NCBI GenBank assembly: GCA_021464245.1
Contig: JADCRB010000071.1
Span: 5,099,681 to 5,163,680 of the forward strand
Direction: 5' to 3'
DNA: 64,000 bases
DNA from: Carallia brachiata
Taxonomy: Eukaryota > Streptophyta > Magnoliopsida > Malpighiales > Rhizophoraceae
The notes beneath the pieces are model-generated. The model searched no databases. It saw only the letters and a program-made list of their open reading frames with translations, and was not told the origin of the DNA. The translations under genes were made by a program, and so were the position numbers. Positions 1 to 13,500 of this stretch are shown here, piece by piece (position 1 is the first letter of the stretch; each line of letters starts with the position of its first letter).

Positions 1-453
1 GTTAACACAATAATTCAGAATGAGAAGGAATTTCTTGACCATATTATCAAATCCACCAATATGAAGTGTCTAACTGCTCCGTAAGTTGCAAACATTGTAA
101 CTACACAGTGGCTTATCAGATACTTGTCCTCTGCTGTGATTTGTTCCAGGAAAAAAAAGAAAACGCATGTGATATTCATGTTTTCTCTCCTTGTGGGCAT
201 ATATCCTGTTGTATCTGATGGGTGCCTTGTTGGCCTGTTGAGTTTCAGGTCTGCACTTGATGGTGAGTGTGGATTTCTCGCAGCTAACTTGTATGCTAAG
301 AGTGTATTTGGAGAGGACGCTTTGGTGAACATAAGCATCGAGAAACCCACAGACGGGAAACTCAGCGGATACATTAGGATAAGAAGCAAGACCCAGGGGA
401 TTGCTCTCAGTCTGGGGGATAAGATTACACTCAAGCAGAAAGGAGGCAGCTGA
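1..453 (+). CDS. COPB: Coatomer subunit beta (beta-COP), C-terminal end, partial
   Basis: This is the 3' end of a gene that starts left of the window. The exons are 1-80 and 249-453; the intron 81-248 begins GTAAGT and ends TTTCAG. The joined frame closes at TGA 451-453. The visible residues include KCLTAP before the intron, then [39 protein letters not shown] and a final [10 protein letters not shown]. These match my memory of the plant beta-COP C-terminus, the appendage-like end of the subunit. Beta-COP (yeast Sec26 family) is part of the COPI coat, which drives retrograde Golgi-to-ER and intra-Golgi vesicle traffic. The frame is clean, with no stop or shift. The gene converges on the PTRHD1-like gene about 1 kb downstream. 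Identification rests on remembered family sequence and was not checked against a database. Confidence 0.88.
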
Positions 454-850
454 TGGAGGGTGTTAATTGTTATCGTCTCGATTTCCATTGGTACTTATTG
501 TTCCAGTTACCATCATTTTGCAACGTCACTTACACTCTTGCTTTTCAGTTGCTTGCTTTGTTTAAGTGACTTTGCCAAATTCTTTTTATATGTTGAAGGT
601 GCCTGCAACTTGTCATTCGAGCTCAAAGGTTCTGTGGCAATTTTGTCCACCTCGCTACTATAGGATGGCGAACGAGTCGCATGCATTATTGTATTTAGAG
701 CCATAATTCTACAGTTACGGATGTTTACTTGTTAAAACGAGATTTTTTCCTTGTTCCTTTTGCCCCTGTAGCATTGAGTTCAATCTTATTTTATAGACGA
801 GTATGTAACTGGAGACAACTTTTTTGTAATAAAGTGATTTTAACGTGGCT
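454..850 (+). promoter_or_regulatory. 3' UTR of coatomer beta with AATAAA signal
   Basis: T-rich sequence follows the stop codon. An AATAAA polyadenylation signal lies at 828-833, about 375 bases after the stop, followed by T-rich and GT-rich DNA. This is a plausible 3' end for the coatomer transcript. The exact cleavage site cannot be fixed from sequence alone. Confidence 0.5.
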
Positions 851-1489
851 GTTCTTCCGTTACGGCCTTGAAGCTTCCATATTGAATTATTGATGTGTTT
901 TGTGACATCATTTTGCGTAGTTACTACCATGGCGAAATCTTAGTTGCTTGTTGGGTTTGCTCAAAAAGTTGCTTTCGTCACTGAACATGAAATTTCTCCA
1001 TCTTTGTTGTCAGCATTCTCAATGCCCCTCTGTTGCTTCAGAAATTCTCTAGTTGCAACCAGAGCTTCACTCCAAATCATAACTGGAGGTCTGAAGCAAA
1101 TGCAAGATGAAATTTTACGCTCTTAAAATTTGCAGGTCGTCTGGATACCCCAATAGGGGTTGTGCATATGCCCATGCTGCAACTCTTAGAATTTATGATG
1201 TGAATTGGATTTAAAAAAAAAAAAAAAGACAACAAGACAGACAAAGAAAAGCTGATGGAATTGACGGTATCTATGGAAATTATACCAGAACAATGGTCAA
1301 CAAAAATTTGCAAGAAAATAATCTCCTCGTTGATCTCAAGAACCTTTGTTGGAACACCTCCCTGTCCCAATAATAGCACACACCACATACGCTATCAAAA
1401 AACCTTGGCAACAAAGGCAGGCAAGGTTCACCCGAAGCCACGAATCATAGGTTGGCTTTCGAATAATTGGATTAAAAAAAAATAAGGGG

Positions 1490-2177
1490 TCACTTGCAAA
1501 GTTTCAATTTTTTGAAAAACAACGAGACAATGGATTTGGGATATGGTTTGGTAGCTAGGCAAGTTGGAATGTTTTCAGGCTGCTCGATCCACAGCTTATG
1601 AGCAATTCCTCCAGCGACGAGCTTCTCTGATAAGTTCCAAATCTGGGTTTCTCCTTTCACCTCCAGCGTCACCTGAATTGAATATCCAAATGGTTAACAA
1701 AACAATAAGATAAAAGGGAAAGATATTACAGATAAAAAAAAAAAAAAAGAGAAATCGAACCTTGTGCATTGACTCTATGTTTTCGGGGGCACAATATTGG
1801 AGAGTGTGAGGATCGTCCCTGTGGGCCCAGATGGCGGCTACGGAGGCATGGCATCCCTGAGTGACCACGCTCCCCAGCGGCCACGTGTCTATTAGGTCGC
1901 GCCGGAGCACCACGTACTGAACCAGGACGTCACAGGAGGAGCCGTCTACCTTCGCTGCTCCGTCAGTTTGGTAATTAGGAAGCCCTGATTCTGACTCGGT
2001 CGCTGACTGACTCATCGAGTTCAAACCACCAAGTGGGGTACGTATACGAGATGTGAAACGGAGACGAAAGGGAAGAGAGAGATCTCTAACCCTAATTTTA
2101 GGAACCGAACGCTGCTGGTGGTGTAGGCGATAAAGCTGGTAGGCTGCGAAACGGCACGGTGACGCAAACGTCGCCAT
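1490..2177 (-). CDS. PTRHD1-like putative peptidyl-tRNA hydrolase (Pth2 fold)
   Basis: Two exons on the minus strand: 2177-1761 (139 codons from ATG) and 1672-1490, giving about 199 residues. The intron 1760-1673 starts GTTCG and ends TTCAG after a T-rich tract, and the junction falls between codons. The core LVQYVVLRRDL, then QGCHASVAAIWAHRDDPHT, and later KLWIEQPENIPTCLATKPYP, match the PTRHD1 branch of the Pth2 family. Members of this fold release peptides from peptidyl-tRNA, but activity of the PTRHD1 branch is not settled. The first 50 or so residues are rich in Arg, Ser and hydroxylated residues with few acids. They could be an organelle-targeting peptide, although a second Met (in NSMSQS) could give a shorter cytosolic form. 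The frame is intact. The gene is convergent with coatomer beta. Confidence 0.85.
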
Positions 2178-2229
2178 TTAGCATGTTTGCTTTTTTTTTT
2201 TTTTTCAAGGAAGCCATTTAGCTTATTTA

Positions 2230-5200
2230 TTTATTTATTTTTTTAAGAGGCATTTAAAACTTATTGGACTTACTTGTTAATTATTATTATTTTTATTATT
2301 AATTATTAATTATTATCATTAATTATTATTACTGATTAATAAAATAAAATTATGATATTTGATTGAATAGATATTTACTACTTACTATTTAAATTATAAA
2401 ATAACTATTTTATACACTATATATATATACAAACACACACACATTGACATCATTCTTGTAAAAGGAGAAATCTGTTTGTTTTGACTGGTCGTATGTTAGC
2501 AGGTTTTAATTATATAATCTATACTAAGATTTCTAAAAAAAAAAAAATTTGCAACGAATTTTAATAAAAAAACAACCAATAATTTTTTAGACAAAAAACA
2601 ATAATTTCATGAAAATCTTTGAAAAATATGTTTAATATAAAAATTAATATATTGTCTTATTTCTATTAATAATGACTAACATTTTTTCTTACTAATAAAA
2701 TAAAATACTTTAATTTATTAAAGGATTTTATATATAGATAAATTTAGTTTTACAAGTTAAAAGTAAAAAAATGCTATTTTGATTTAAAAGATTTGTACCA
2801 GTAATTAAAAATTTCAAAAAGTAAGTCTAACCTATTTTTTGAAACGACTGTTAATTGGACTTTTAATCAGTAATCAGTAATCCCTTCAAATATTTACCAA
2901 ACACCCATACTCATACTGTTTCAAACTAAAAGACAAATGCATCCCTAAAAAGTAGAGGCAAACACTCCCTTAGTTGATATCATCGACATGTAGTATTAAA
3001 TCAACTATTCAGAATATAATTTGGGCCTGTCTTCTTTTTTTTAATTTAAATTTTAAATTCTTGTTTATTTTCCATTATTATTTATTATTTATGAAAACAA
3101 CATTAAAAAAAGGACTCCAAAGTCACAATAATAAAAGGTAACTCTATATAACTTCACATACTCAATAAATAACTACATAATCTTATTTAATAATATCAAA
3201 AATTTTATTTATTTTATTATTTATTTTTAATTATCACTTTGCTGCTATTTTAAATTACTTAAATAAAGTTATCAAAGTTATTTTATATTATAAAAATATT
3301 TAGTTGAGCGTAGTTTTACTAGAAAATGAGAATGAAAATCAGTAATTAATATTTTTATGAAAATTTTCGTTTTCCTAATCTAATTCTCATTCTATTTATT
3401 GTCCTCTCACAACAAAACATATATATAAATACTAGAGTTTAGCCCGCGCGATGCGCGAGTTTAGATAACTAATTAAAAATTAAGTTTTGAAACTTACATA
3501 ACAATATGGAATATGTAAAAAGAAAAAAAATCTCATTGAGTTGTCCATGGATAGTTAAAATAAAATTCTATATTATTTTTTATAAATAAATAATTTAAAA
3601 TTAATTACTTATTATGTATGATGTTAATAAATTAGTTAAATATTTTTTTTGACCTCAATAATTAGAAAAATGCTAATTTTATAAACCTAAATAATATATA
3701 AAATTAATCTAAATCGTTGTAAAATCATTAACCTTTATGATTTGTTATGTCAGGAACATCGTAATAGTATCATAACATGAGCATCATAAGCCTAAATAAT
3801 ATATATATAGGCTCGTATCATATGTTTCATAATCCTCGCAACCCATCTCATAATATTGATTTTGATGAGTTTTGTTATGGATAGTCACTTTTTACCTTAT
3901 TTTTTATAAACACCAATTAAAAATCAACACATCAACACTTTTCAATAGCATTTCTATAATATTTTTGACATTCAACTTTTTGACAACCAATCAACACCTG
4001 TCATGTAAACAGCAACTGTAAAAGAGAAGGTAAAAATGACTGTTGCTAGCATTTCTCTTGATCCAAATTGGTAGTATTTTCGTAACTTTCACTTTGAAAT
4101 TGACTTTAATTAAGGACTATAGAAATAATTACAATAATAACAATTATTTACCACTAATTGCCTCAAATATTAACAGCTCAATTTTGAACATTGCCATTAA
4201 TTACCATTGATTTCGGCCCAATAATAAGGATGTATTGCTATTTGACCAATTATAATAAGGTTACTTTCTCTTTGAAATTAGCTGTAATTTAGGTTCGGTA
4301 TTTCCTTTTGCCGTTATTTTAAATTGCACCATTTCCAATATTGTACCATGTTCTATGTCTTTCCTTTCTTTCTTTTTTTTCGAGTTTTAAGGATTGCTGT
4401 CACCTTTTATAATGGCATTTAACCTTAAGTAGGGAATGATTTATAAGGTATATGTTACTATAACATTTAAATTGACAATAATTAGGCTCGATTTATTGTC
4501 ATTAAGTTATTCATTTAATTTGGTTGTTTAGGTACCATAAAAATAATAGCAATAATGTAATTTATTCTCTAATAATTGCTTTTGATTATTGATTTGAGAA
4601 TAAAATTTTAAATTGACAATCCTGACAACAAACTTAGAATTGAAAATAATGAAGACATTTTTTGGATAACTGTCAATATTTTTATTATTTTCACTCTTAA
4701 ATTGGCAATAATAAGGGTATTTCCTTTTGGAGAGGCATAATTGTGAGGATGATAATTAGGCAGAATATTATATCTGAAATTGTCAATAATTAGGGTCTTT
4801 GTAATCATTACCAACTAAGCCAAAGTCAGTTTGGTGATGTATTTACCATCATATTGTCTACCAATTTCATCGTTTATTATCATATTCTAGTTCAAGTCCT
4901 TTTTTGGGAGACGATTCTTGCAAAATGGAGTAGAAACTCCCTACATGTTCGAGCAAAAAAGATCAAACATCAAAATTTTTAAAAAGATTAAATGTGGTAG
5001 TATAGTGATCTAAATTATAGGCATCATATTTAAAAAAATATATATGTTGAATGTCTGATTTACTAATTAAACGTGTGATCTGATCATAAATCATTAATTG
5101 GATAAAAACTGAATATTCCTTGATGGCAAAGCACTCTGCCACTTCTCTCTAATTTACTATTATAGTGCAAATTCCATCTTCATAGCCAGCTAGCTAGAAT

Positions 5201-6640
5201 TCAAATATTGGCCTTGCAATATAGCTGACATTTTCTGAACAACATTGCTACAATGAGAAATTCAGTAGAAAGCAAAAGTTGAATTCAACCACAAATAAAA
5301 TAGACTTGGATATCAGATGTATAGTAAATTAGTAGATATTTTCTCCATAAATTAAATTGATTGAAATGAAAAAATTACGATACTTCATGCCTACATCATT
5401 CACGTATGAAGGAAGACTTTACTGTGTAATGGCAAGAGAGTCTAGAAACTGGCAAAAGAGAGTTTAGAGATAAAGCGAAATTAGTCATGACAAAATAAAA
5501 TGAACCACATCTGAGCAAAAATGAACCGTATAAATGTGAATATGGATTCAAATATGAATCTACGCATCAATCCATTCGTTATCCTCAAAATATAATTGTA
5601 TGTATATCCACGTATATAGTTCTATGTAGGTACTATTATTTTTTCATCCTTTTGAGGTTAGCAATTGAAAGCAGTGAAACAGAAGCAAGTTTTAAGAAGA
5701 GATACCTACATTCTGACCCACACGTTAATGACAATTGTCACAAAAAAAAAAAAAGGATTTTCAGTGTAAGACCAAAGCCAAAATCTAACACTTTCACCAA
5801 AGGCGACAATTTCCATAGCCCACAAGTCCATCAATGCACTGCAATTCCAAGAGACAAAGTTATACTCGGTGAAAAAAAAACAATTGAACGAAAAAAATTG
5901 TGTTTTACTAAAGGGGCAGAGACATAGAAATTGTTAGATAATGATGACTTTAGAAGTTGTATTTTACCTGAACTGAAAACTCTAACACCCTGAAAACAGT
6001 GACGTTAAACCAAAAAAAAAGAGAAATTGGAGAGTGAGGAAGCTAGAAAGCATGGTGGCAGTTCTCAAAAATTGGAGAGGGAGGAAAATAAAGAGCATGC
6101 TGGAGAGAGTTACGTTACGAAATTATTTTTTTGTTATTAATATGCAGTTAAGTGATTGCTAAAATTTGGGAACAGTTTTCTTTTTTCAAAGAAAAGGTTA
6201 AATTATCATGAAAATTAGGAATGAAAAATTTAAAAAATAAATATTTGATTAAAAGAGAAAAAATAGATATTTTGCTATATGACAGCATGAATTAAGGAGA
6301 ATGTTTCTCTAACCTTCTCTTTTATACTAATTAAATAGATATTTTTGATAATATATATAAATTTATATATCTATACATACACAAAAGATCAAATTCAGAG
6401 TGAAGCAACAACAGTCAAACTTACGAAAACAAAGAAAAGATGAGACTTTTAGAGAAGAAACGAGATAATTAAATGGAAAAATTAGGGAGCCGCGCGGTAT
6501 TCAACGCGTGGGACAGCCATGCGGTCCCCTCCACCATATTTGCCCCCTACATTTAGGAGGCAGTTGCCGAGTAGTAAAATAAAAAGGGCCAATCACAAGG
6601 CCAATGTGACACAGCCCTGTAATCAGACCCATAATTAAAA
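2230..6640. other. AT-rich intergenic DNA, no supported gene
   Basis: This stretch is made of A/T homopolymers, TTATTA-type simple sequence and short degenerate repeats (for example repeated blocks around AAATTGACAATAATTAGG near 4470-4800). The short open frames here (for example 5652-5927) have no recognisable domain, no splice context and low-complexity Lys-rich composition. A GC-richer patch at about 6485-6640 lies just before the LINE remnant, but I see no function in it. Confidence 0.6.
3430..3466. repeat. GC palindrome typical of dispersed plant repeat ends
   Basis: The sequence ACTAGAGTTTAGCCCGCGC followed by GATGCGCGAG forms a short hairpin (CGCG-ATG-CGCG) in otherwise AT-rich DNA. 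Related but mutated versions occur at about 14748 (TTAGACCTGCATGATGCACG) and 20534 (TTAGACTTGCATGATGCGTG). This suggests a shared terminus of a repeat family. I could not define a full element here. Confidence 0.4.
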
Positions 6641-7099
6641 AAAAATCAGGGGTTAGGAGCTCTCTCTCACAGTAGGCTTATGTTGGTTTAAGGATTGACA
6701 TTGATACATAGCCCTCAGTGTAAGAAAGGTTATGACACGAACTGTTCGATTATTCCATTAACGGTTTGGACTAATAGCCTTTGGAAATTTTGATATTTTG
6801 ATCTTGCGATCCAAATATCGCTAGGTTGGACCCGGTTTCTATTGTATCAAAGCAGAATTCTAGCGTTGACCCGTAAATACAGAGTTTTATTATAGAAAAA
6901 TCCAATGAGATTTTGGCTTTCGAGATTTTTTTTGGAAGCGAAAGTTTTGGGAGAGTAGATGAAAGTTGAAGAACGTGCATATGTGGAAGAGCTCGATCAA
7001 CTACCAAGAAGCAATAACAAAATGAAATTTGCTGCTCTTTTCTTGGAGTTAGCTAGGGAAGGCATCGGGTCAATCGCATAAACCCACCAGTCCTTTAGC

Positions 7100-8670
7100 T
7101 ACTTGGTATAAGGGGAGACCAATAGTGTCATATAAGGATGCTTTCCTTCATTCATCACTGGAGGCACAGTGGTGCAAGGAGACACTGGGATTATTAGAGG
7201 ATGAGTTTGAAAATGAGTGCGTGGATGATAGCAAAGATGAAGGTCCAAGGGACTGCCCAAAGGTGCCATTTTCAAGTATAGAGAAACTAGTGCTCAGGGA
7301 AGCATAGAAGAGAACTTTGATTATTAAGCTACTAGGACATAGTTTGGCCTATAATTTCATGCTATGGCGTCTAACTCAGCTTTAAGCTCCAAAGAGAAAA
7401 TTTGATTTGATAGATGTTGGTAACAACTTTTTCTTAGCCCAGTTTACCATGACAAAGGACTATGATTTTGTGCTTCGGGGCGGCTCGTGGGTGGTAGTCG
7501 GCCACTATTTCACAGTACGATGGTGGTCCCATGATTTTGATCCGGATAAGACTTCTATTGATCGCAGTAGCCATTTGGGTTCACTTATCACGCTTGCTAA
7601 TAGAATACTAAACCCCTGTTGCGCTTCAAAGGATTGGTAATAGATTAAGATGCCCACTCAAAGTAGACGAGACTACAGTGATTGTCTCTCACAAGAATTA
7701 TGCATAACTGTGCATAGAGATTGATCTCTCCCAACCGTTGGTGGCTCGTTATGAGATTGGGGGCAAAGTCAAACGAGTGGAGTATGAAGGTATCAATTTG
7801 TTTTGCTTTGATTATAGGAAGTATGGCCACTAAACTGGCCACTGTGGTAAAAAGGAACAGAGGGAGGGCAATAATGCTAAGGGGAAATCAAAAGGGGCAG
7901 GGAAGAGATTGGAGTTGCAGAAGGTGTATGGGCCGTGGATTTTGCTCCAACGATAGAATTGGCAGAAGAATGGCAACAAAACACAGGCCAGAGGTGCTCG
8001 ACTGGAGGGTTAAGGGGGTAATTGGAATAGGAGTGCCTATGGTTCTAGGTTTGATGTTCTTGAGGAGGAAGTAACTGGTAATGCCATCGGTAGTCATACG
8101 AGCGATCTAGGACAGGAGGACATTTTGGAGCCAACTCGAGAAGGAACATATGGAAAGCTAGTAATGGGCTCTAATAAAGGAAAAAGTAACAAACTAGGCG
8201 CACAAGAGTGCAAGGGCAAGAGGTGGTTGTAGCGCTTCAAGATCATACCCGCAACGTTAGTGGAACCTCTAAAACGTCGACACAAAATGACCTTCTTCCT
8301 AAGAATCTTTCGCATCGCCAACCGAGCTCTTCCACAGCTACAATGGCCCTACCACATGATTCAGCCCAAGGCATGACACAACAAGCTAACTGAAAGCATG
8401 AGAATGCGTTGGACATAGTGCGCCGTGCAACTAGGCTCGAATTAAGGGAAGGCTCTATTATGTCCGATAGGGAAACTCAGGAGCTTGGTAATACCATAGA
8501 CCTGGGGGAGCCCACTGAACCCAAGCCCCTAGACCCACTTTTGAATATAGAGTATGATGATTTTGTGGACTTTGCGTTGATGGTATCTCAAGTAGTAGAA
8601 ACTCTAATGCAGGTTGATGTAACTCACTCTTCTGTCGACCAAGGGAAAAATGCTATGGCCTCCTAGGAGG
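7100..8670 (+). pseudogene. LINE ORF1 remnant (DUF4283 gag-like protein)
   Basis: Broken frames encode segments typical of plant LINE ORF1. One at about 7407-7640 contains FVLRGGSWVVVGHYFTVRWW followed by HDFDPDKTSI, which is the DUF4283 signature. The region after it is Lys/Arg/Gly-rich and then acidic, like the variable C-terminal half of these proteins. Stops and shifts separate the pieces at about 7300, 7640 and 8075. ORF1 proteins of this family bind RNA and form the retrotransposition particle. This copy cannot make a full product. Confidence 0.75.
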
Positions 8671-8694
8671 TTTGGTTTTATACTTCACTCTTTC

Positions 8695-11600
8695 TATTAT
8701 GGACATCTTTGTCTGGAATGTATATGGTACCGCTAGTGCACATCTTTTGTGTTCTTTCCAGCTACTACTTTCGACCTAAAAACCTCTTATTGTAGCCTTG
8801 GTAGAGCAACGTCTAAGCAAATTGAAAGCTGACAGAGTGTGTTTAGACATCAGACTCTAGCATTTTGAGAGAAGAAGCTCGAGGGCATAGAGGGGGTATA
8901 TGAATCTTATGGGACCTTGCAAAGGTTAGAGTCACTCAGGTGCACAGTGGTAATCAATTCTTGCATACCTTAAAAAAAAAAGCAAGGCTATCCACCATAA
9001 TATTTTGCAGCGATTTATGCAAGCCCTTACTCAGGGCCATGCAGGGCCATGACGAAGATTTTGGAGTGCATTTAGCCAGATTAGTCGGTCTATGACTCGC
9101 CCTCGACTTCTTGTTGGTGACTTCAACTCTATCACGTCCCCAAAAAAGAAGTCAAGAGGTCGAGCTTGCCGTCTTTACTGATGGGCGACTTTTCTACACT
9201 GGATCAATGAGCAGGCTTTAATTGACCTTGGAGACAGTGGCCCTCATTTTACCTGGACGCAAGGTCGTACATGGCAAAATCGGGTGTCTCGTAGGCTTGA
9301 CAAAGGGTTATGTAACTTGGAATGGAGGACTATCCGGCCGGAAGCTTTAGTTTGACATTTATCTCAAATAAAATCCAATCACTATCCCATATTGATTAAA
9401 ATGTCTTCTCAATAGAATAATCTTCTGAAGGCTCGCCCGTTTCAGTTCTCGGGGCTTGGTTAACGCATGAAGGAAGGCTTCACCGAGTTAATCAAGAACT
9501 CGTGGAACAATTCTGCTTCGGTCTTGGAAGCACTGGAGGAGTTAACACCGGTCCTATTGGAGTGGAATAAGAGGGTATTTGGCAATATTTTCCATAAGAA
9601 ATAAAGACTATTGAATCGCATTCATGGATGCCAGAGAGCATTGGCTAGACATTATGTACCCTATCTGCCAGAGATAGATGACAAGCTATAGCAACAACTT
9701 GCACAAGTTTTGTAAAAGAAAGAGATATTTTGGTTCCAAAAGTCAAGGCCACAGAGGATAGTCGACGGAGATAGAAACGCAAAATAATTTCATGCTACCA
9801 CGATCGTTCGAAGGAAGCCAAATAAAATAGAAGCTCTTCGTGATAATAATGGCAATTGGGTTAGAGATGATGAGACACTAAGAATCCTGGCCAGGATTTT
9901 TTCCAAGGATTATATTCTGAAGAAAGCAACTATTGCCCTCCCTTTTCCTCTCCAAGGCAGATTTCGTGTTTTAACCTAAGGCAAAATGAACTAACTATTG
10001 AGGCGTTTCACTGAGGATGAGGTTCACTAACCAGTATGCTCAATGGACCCATATAAGGCACTCGGTGCTGATGGTTATCATGCGGTCTTCTACCAACGCT
10101 TTTGGAAGATTGTCAGGGATTTGGTGACAAAATCCACTGTATCCTTCTTTAACGGTGAAAATTTGCCTTCTGCTATGAATGAGACAGTAGTGCTAATTCT
10201 TAAGTGAAACAATCATGAGAAGCTAGTGGATTTTTGGCCCATAAGCTTGGGCAATATGACTTATAAGATACTCACTAAAGTAGTGGTCAATAGGCTAAAG
10301 CCATGTTTGTCAAATTAGATTGCTCCAACTCAATCCAACTTTGTGTCGAGGAGGCTAATCTCGGATAACATTGTGATCCTGCAGGAAGTGTTACATACTT
10401 TTAGAAATCTGAAGGGCTGCAAGGGATATATGGTTTATAAACTTGACATGGAGAAAGCCTATGATTGCTTGAGTTGGGATTTATCTTAGATATGCTGATG
10501 GAGTTATCGCTGTCAAACACTTGGATCAACTTGATAATGGATTCGGTCTTATCGGCTCACATAATGATATTATGGAATGGTGAGGCCATTGATCCCTTCC
10601 AACTATCGATAGGGACAAGGCAAGGAAATCTCCTCTCTCTTCACCTGCATGCGCTCTGTATGGAGTGTTTTTCTCATCTAATTGAAGAAGGATGTTCTCA
10701 AGACCATTAGAAGCAGATACATTTGTCTAAGGATGGACCAGAATTATCCCACCTTTTATTGCGGATGATGTAGTCCTTTTCGCTCAAGCTTTTTTCTGAG
10801 CAGGTGTAGGTTATTAAAAGGTACATGGAGGTATCTTTGCAAGATCAGGCTAAAGAGTGAGCTCTCAAAAGTCCAGAATCTTTGTCTCAAAGAACATAAG
10901 TAGAGGGAAGGTTATAGCGCTGTGCAGGGAAACAAGTCTCGGCGTCACAGACAACCTTGGAAAGTATTTGGGAATGCCAACGTTAAAGGCTAAGTCATTA
11001 ATCAAACCAATATAGAAATCCTAGAGAAGGTACAAAAGAAGCTCTCGTGTTGGAAAACCTCCCAACTATCTTTTGCAGGGCGTTTGATGTTAGTGAAAGT
11101 AGTTACATCAGCCATACCATCTTATGCAATACAGACGGCCTCCCTCCCTCTGGCAATATGTGATAAATTGGATCCATACAATGAGAACTTCCTTTGGAGG
11201 GACACAGATCAGCACAAGCATATTCATTTGATCAATTGGCTAACCATCTATCAACCGAAAGATGCAGGAGGGCTTGGTGTTAGGTAGGCTAAATTGGCTA
11301 ACTCGACAACAATGGCCAAATTGAATTGGCGCTTTGCAAAAGAACCTGGCAGCCTGTGGGTTAGAGCCCTTCAAAGGAAATATGGGGTTGGAGCAGCGGG
11401 CATAGGCCACAAATCTAAGGTGCATCTGCCACTTTGCGTGGAATGGGCCGAATTAGTGAATTTATATAGGAGAATATAGGTTGGTGGACAGAAAATTTGT
11501 CAATAATATAACAGTTATTATTATTTATGTAATAAAATTAATAAAATATGGTATAAAAAATTATTATATTATTTTTTGTTACACAAATAATTTACGTTAT

Positions 11601-12990
11601 TATACAAATATATTTTATAATTATATTATTGACAAAATTTTCTGTTCATTTCTTCTATGTCCTCCAACGTACGTTTTTCCTATAGAAACAGCTAATGTGG
11701 CGCATGGATGATAGTGAGACAACATGGTTTTGGCTAGACTGGTGGGTGGGGCCCATTCTTCTAGAAAATTATGCAGCACACCCATTGACGGAGGAGGAAC
11801 GTGCTCATTCTGTTGCTAGCTACTGGATTTTGAATAAAGGTTGGGATTGGCCTCAGCTGCGGGCTATACTACCACAGAGAATTTTGAATATGCTCGCACC
11901 TATAGCCTTGAGGCACACAATTGATAACCCATACATAATAGCATAGGGTTCTGTGAAGGATGGGAATTTCTCAGAAATCAGCCTGCAAGTCGCTCTTAGA
12001 GGCAACCCAGCGTCTTAGTGGAAGTCTCAATTCCAAAAAATTTGGGCAATCAAATGGCTGGAACGAGTGCGATGGCTTTTGTGGCAGGTAGGACATAACA
12101 GAATCATGCTAAACTATGAAAGATGGAGATGTGGTATGGCTCAGTCAAGTGGCTGCCAATTGTGCCAATCAATTGTGGAGAGAATACGTTACGCATGCTG
12201 AGAGATTGTCAGGTGGTTGCAACCTTATGGAGGAAATTGGTAAAGCCATCTCACCAGGGTACTTTCTTTTGTTGCTTCCAGCCGGATTGGATTGAGTATA
12301 ACCTTAAAGAGGAGTGTGGGAGTTCAAGCTACGATTGGAAATCTGTATTTGCAACGGCTTGCTGGTGGATATGGTAGTGGCGAAACAAACAAGTTTTTTC
12401 CTCATCGGGGCACGCAGTAAACTCTATTCTCAAGACGACCGAGGAATACTATCAGGAGAGACAAAGTGAGGCCCAAGAAACACGAGTGCCAATAACCCTT
12501 TGGGTGAGATGGAAGCCCCCTTTTTTAGAATAGATCAAAGTAAATACTGATGGCGCATCTCAGAACAATTGTAGCCTATCCAGTTCAAGTGCTGTGCTTC
12601 GAGATTGTAAGGAAAACTGGCTATGAGGTTTTGTTTAGATCAGGGTGAATGCTCCACCTTTGTAGTCGAGATATGGGGCATTTTGCAAGGATTCCAGGTA
12701 GCTTGACAATTTGGGATTTCGAAGGTTTGGTTGGAAATGGATTCACTTTATGCTATAGAAGCTATTCAAAAAGGGGTAGCTCCTAGCCACCCCCATGCAA
12801 ATTTGATCAATAGCTGTAGACTTGATTGTCCATATCTCCCACACTTACGGAGAAGGCAATCAGGTTGTTGATTGGTCAGCGGGACATACTTATGAACTGC
12901 AAGGGATAGAGTGGATTTGTATGGCTTTGTCATCCTCTCTCGGCTCCCAAAAGGTGTTTTGCCATTATTGTCCCAAGATGTCATAGGCAT
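8695..12990 (+). pseudogene. LINE ORF2 remnant (endonuclease, RT, zf-RVT, RNase H)
   Basis: Degenerate ORF2. The endonuclease begins near DIFVWNVYG (8702) and includes LVGDFNSI and SGPHFTWTQGRTWQNRVSRR (about 9110-9330). Reverse transcriptase pieces follow: GADGYHAVFYQRFWKIV (about 10070), LDMEKAYD (about 10440), QGNLLS (about 10620) and a FIADDVVLFAQ block holding the catalytic Asp pair (about 10755). A zf-RVT-like region lies near 12020-12290 and an RNase H start VNTDGA near 12540. Many in-frame stops show long decay. The order matches the intact family member at 39-43 kb. Confidence 0.8.
11488..11645. mobile_element. MITE-like inverted-repeat element nested in the LINE
   Basis: The ends are near-perfect inverted repeats of about 24 bases. 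The left end starts ACAGAAAATTTGTCAATAAT and the right end is the complement of ACAGAAAATTTTGTCAATAA. The 158-bp body is almost pure A/T and holds no gene. It separates LINE coding segments (before 11480 and after about 11695) that are contiguous in related elements, so it arrived after the LINE. No clear target duplication was identified, so the superfamily is unassigned. Confidence 0.75.
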
Positions 12991-13500
12991 AGAATGGCCT
13001 CAGTCTGTTACAAGAGTAGTTGCAAATTTATAGGCTTTTAGCCATCTGAATAGATCCAAAAAAAAAAAAAAAAAAAAAAAAAGATCTGAATGAACAGATA
13101 CAAAAAAAAAAAAAAAGCATATGCCTAATAAAATAAAAAAATAAAAAAATTATTTATATTGTCATTTAATTAGACACTTTAATCAGATAATTAAATAAAA
13201 AATTCAAAGCTGCTAATTAAAGTTGAATGTATAATATTCTTTCTATTAAAACATTGTTTATCCGTGAGTCACAATAAAAAATTTCTCTTCAGCCTCGTGA
13301 ACTTTAGATCTCCTCCTAAATTATAGCTTGATACTTTAAAAATAAAAATCAAACTCAACTTATTAAAAGACTAAAACATCTTAGAAGTCCTCTATCGCTA
13401 CTATAATCAATTAGCTTGATTTAATTTAGAATTCTTAATAATAGATAGGGATGACTTGATCGTACAAAAAAATTAGCATAAGATCCATAATCTTGCGTAT

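Larger units (their letters stand above)
7000..13082 (+). mobile_element. Decayed L1-type LINE retrotransposon with poly(A) tail
   Basis: A plant L1-like non-LTR element lies on the + strand, in order: an ORF1-like region with DUF4283, an endonuclease-reverse transcriptase ORF2, a zf-RVT domain, RNase H, and a poly(A) run at about 13058-13082. A second A-rich run follows at about 13103-13117. The frames are interrupted by many stops and shifts, so it is not functional. The 5' end is uncertain, anywhere from about 6640 to 7000, and I found no convincing target-site duplication. A small inverted-repeat element is inserted at about 11.49-11.65 kb. Divergence from the LINE at 37-43 kb is large, so they are different and older/younger lineages. 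Confidence 0.85.

Noticed and set aside
5652..5927. A 91-codon frame as a gene
   Set aside because: No recognised domain, Lys-rich from A runs, no promoter or splice support, and it sits in repeat-like DNA.
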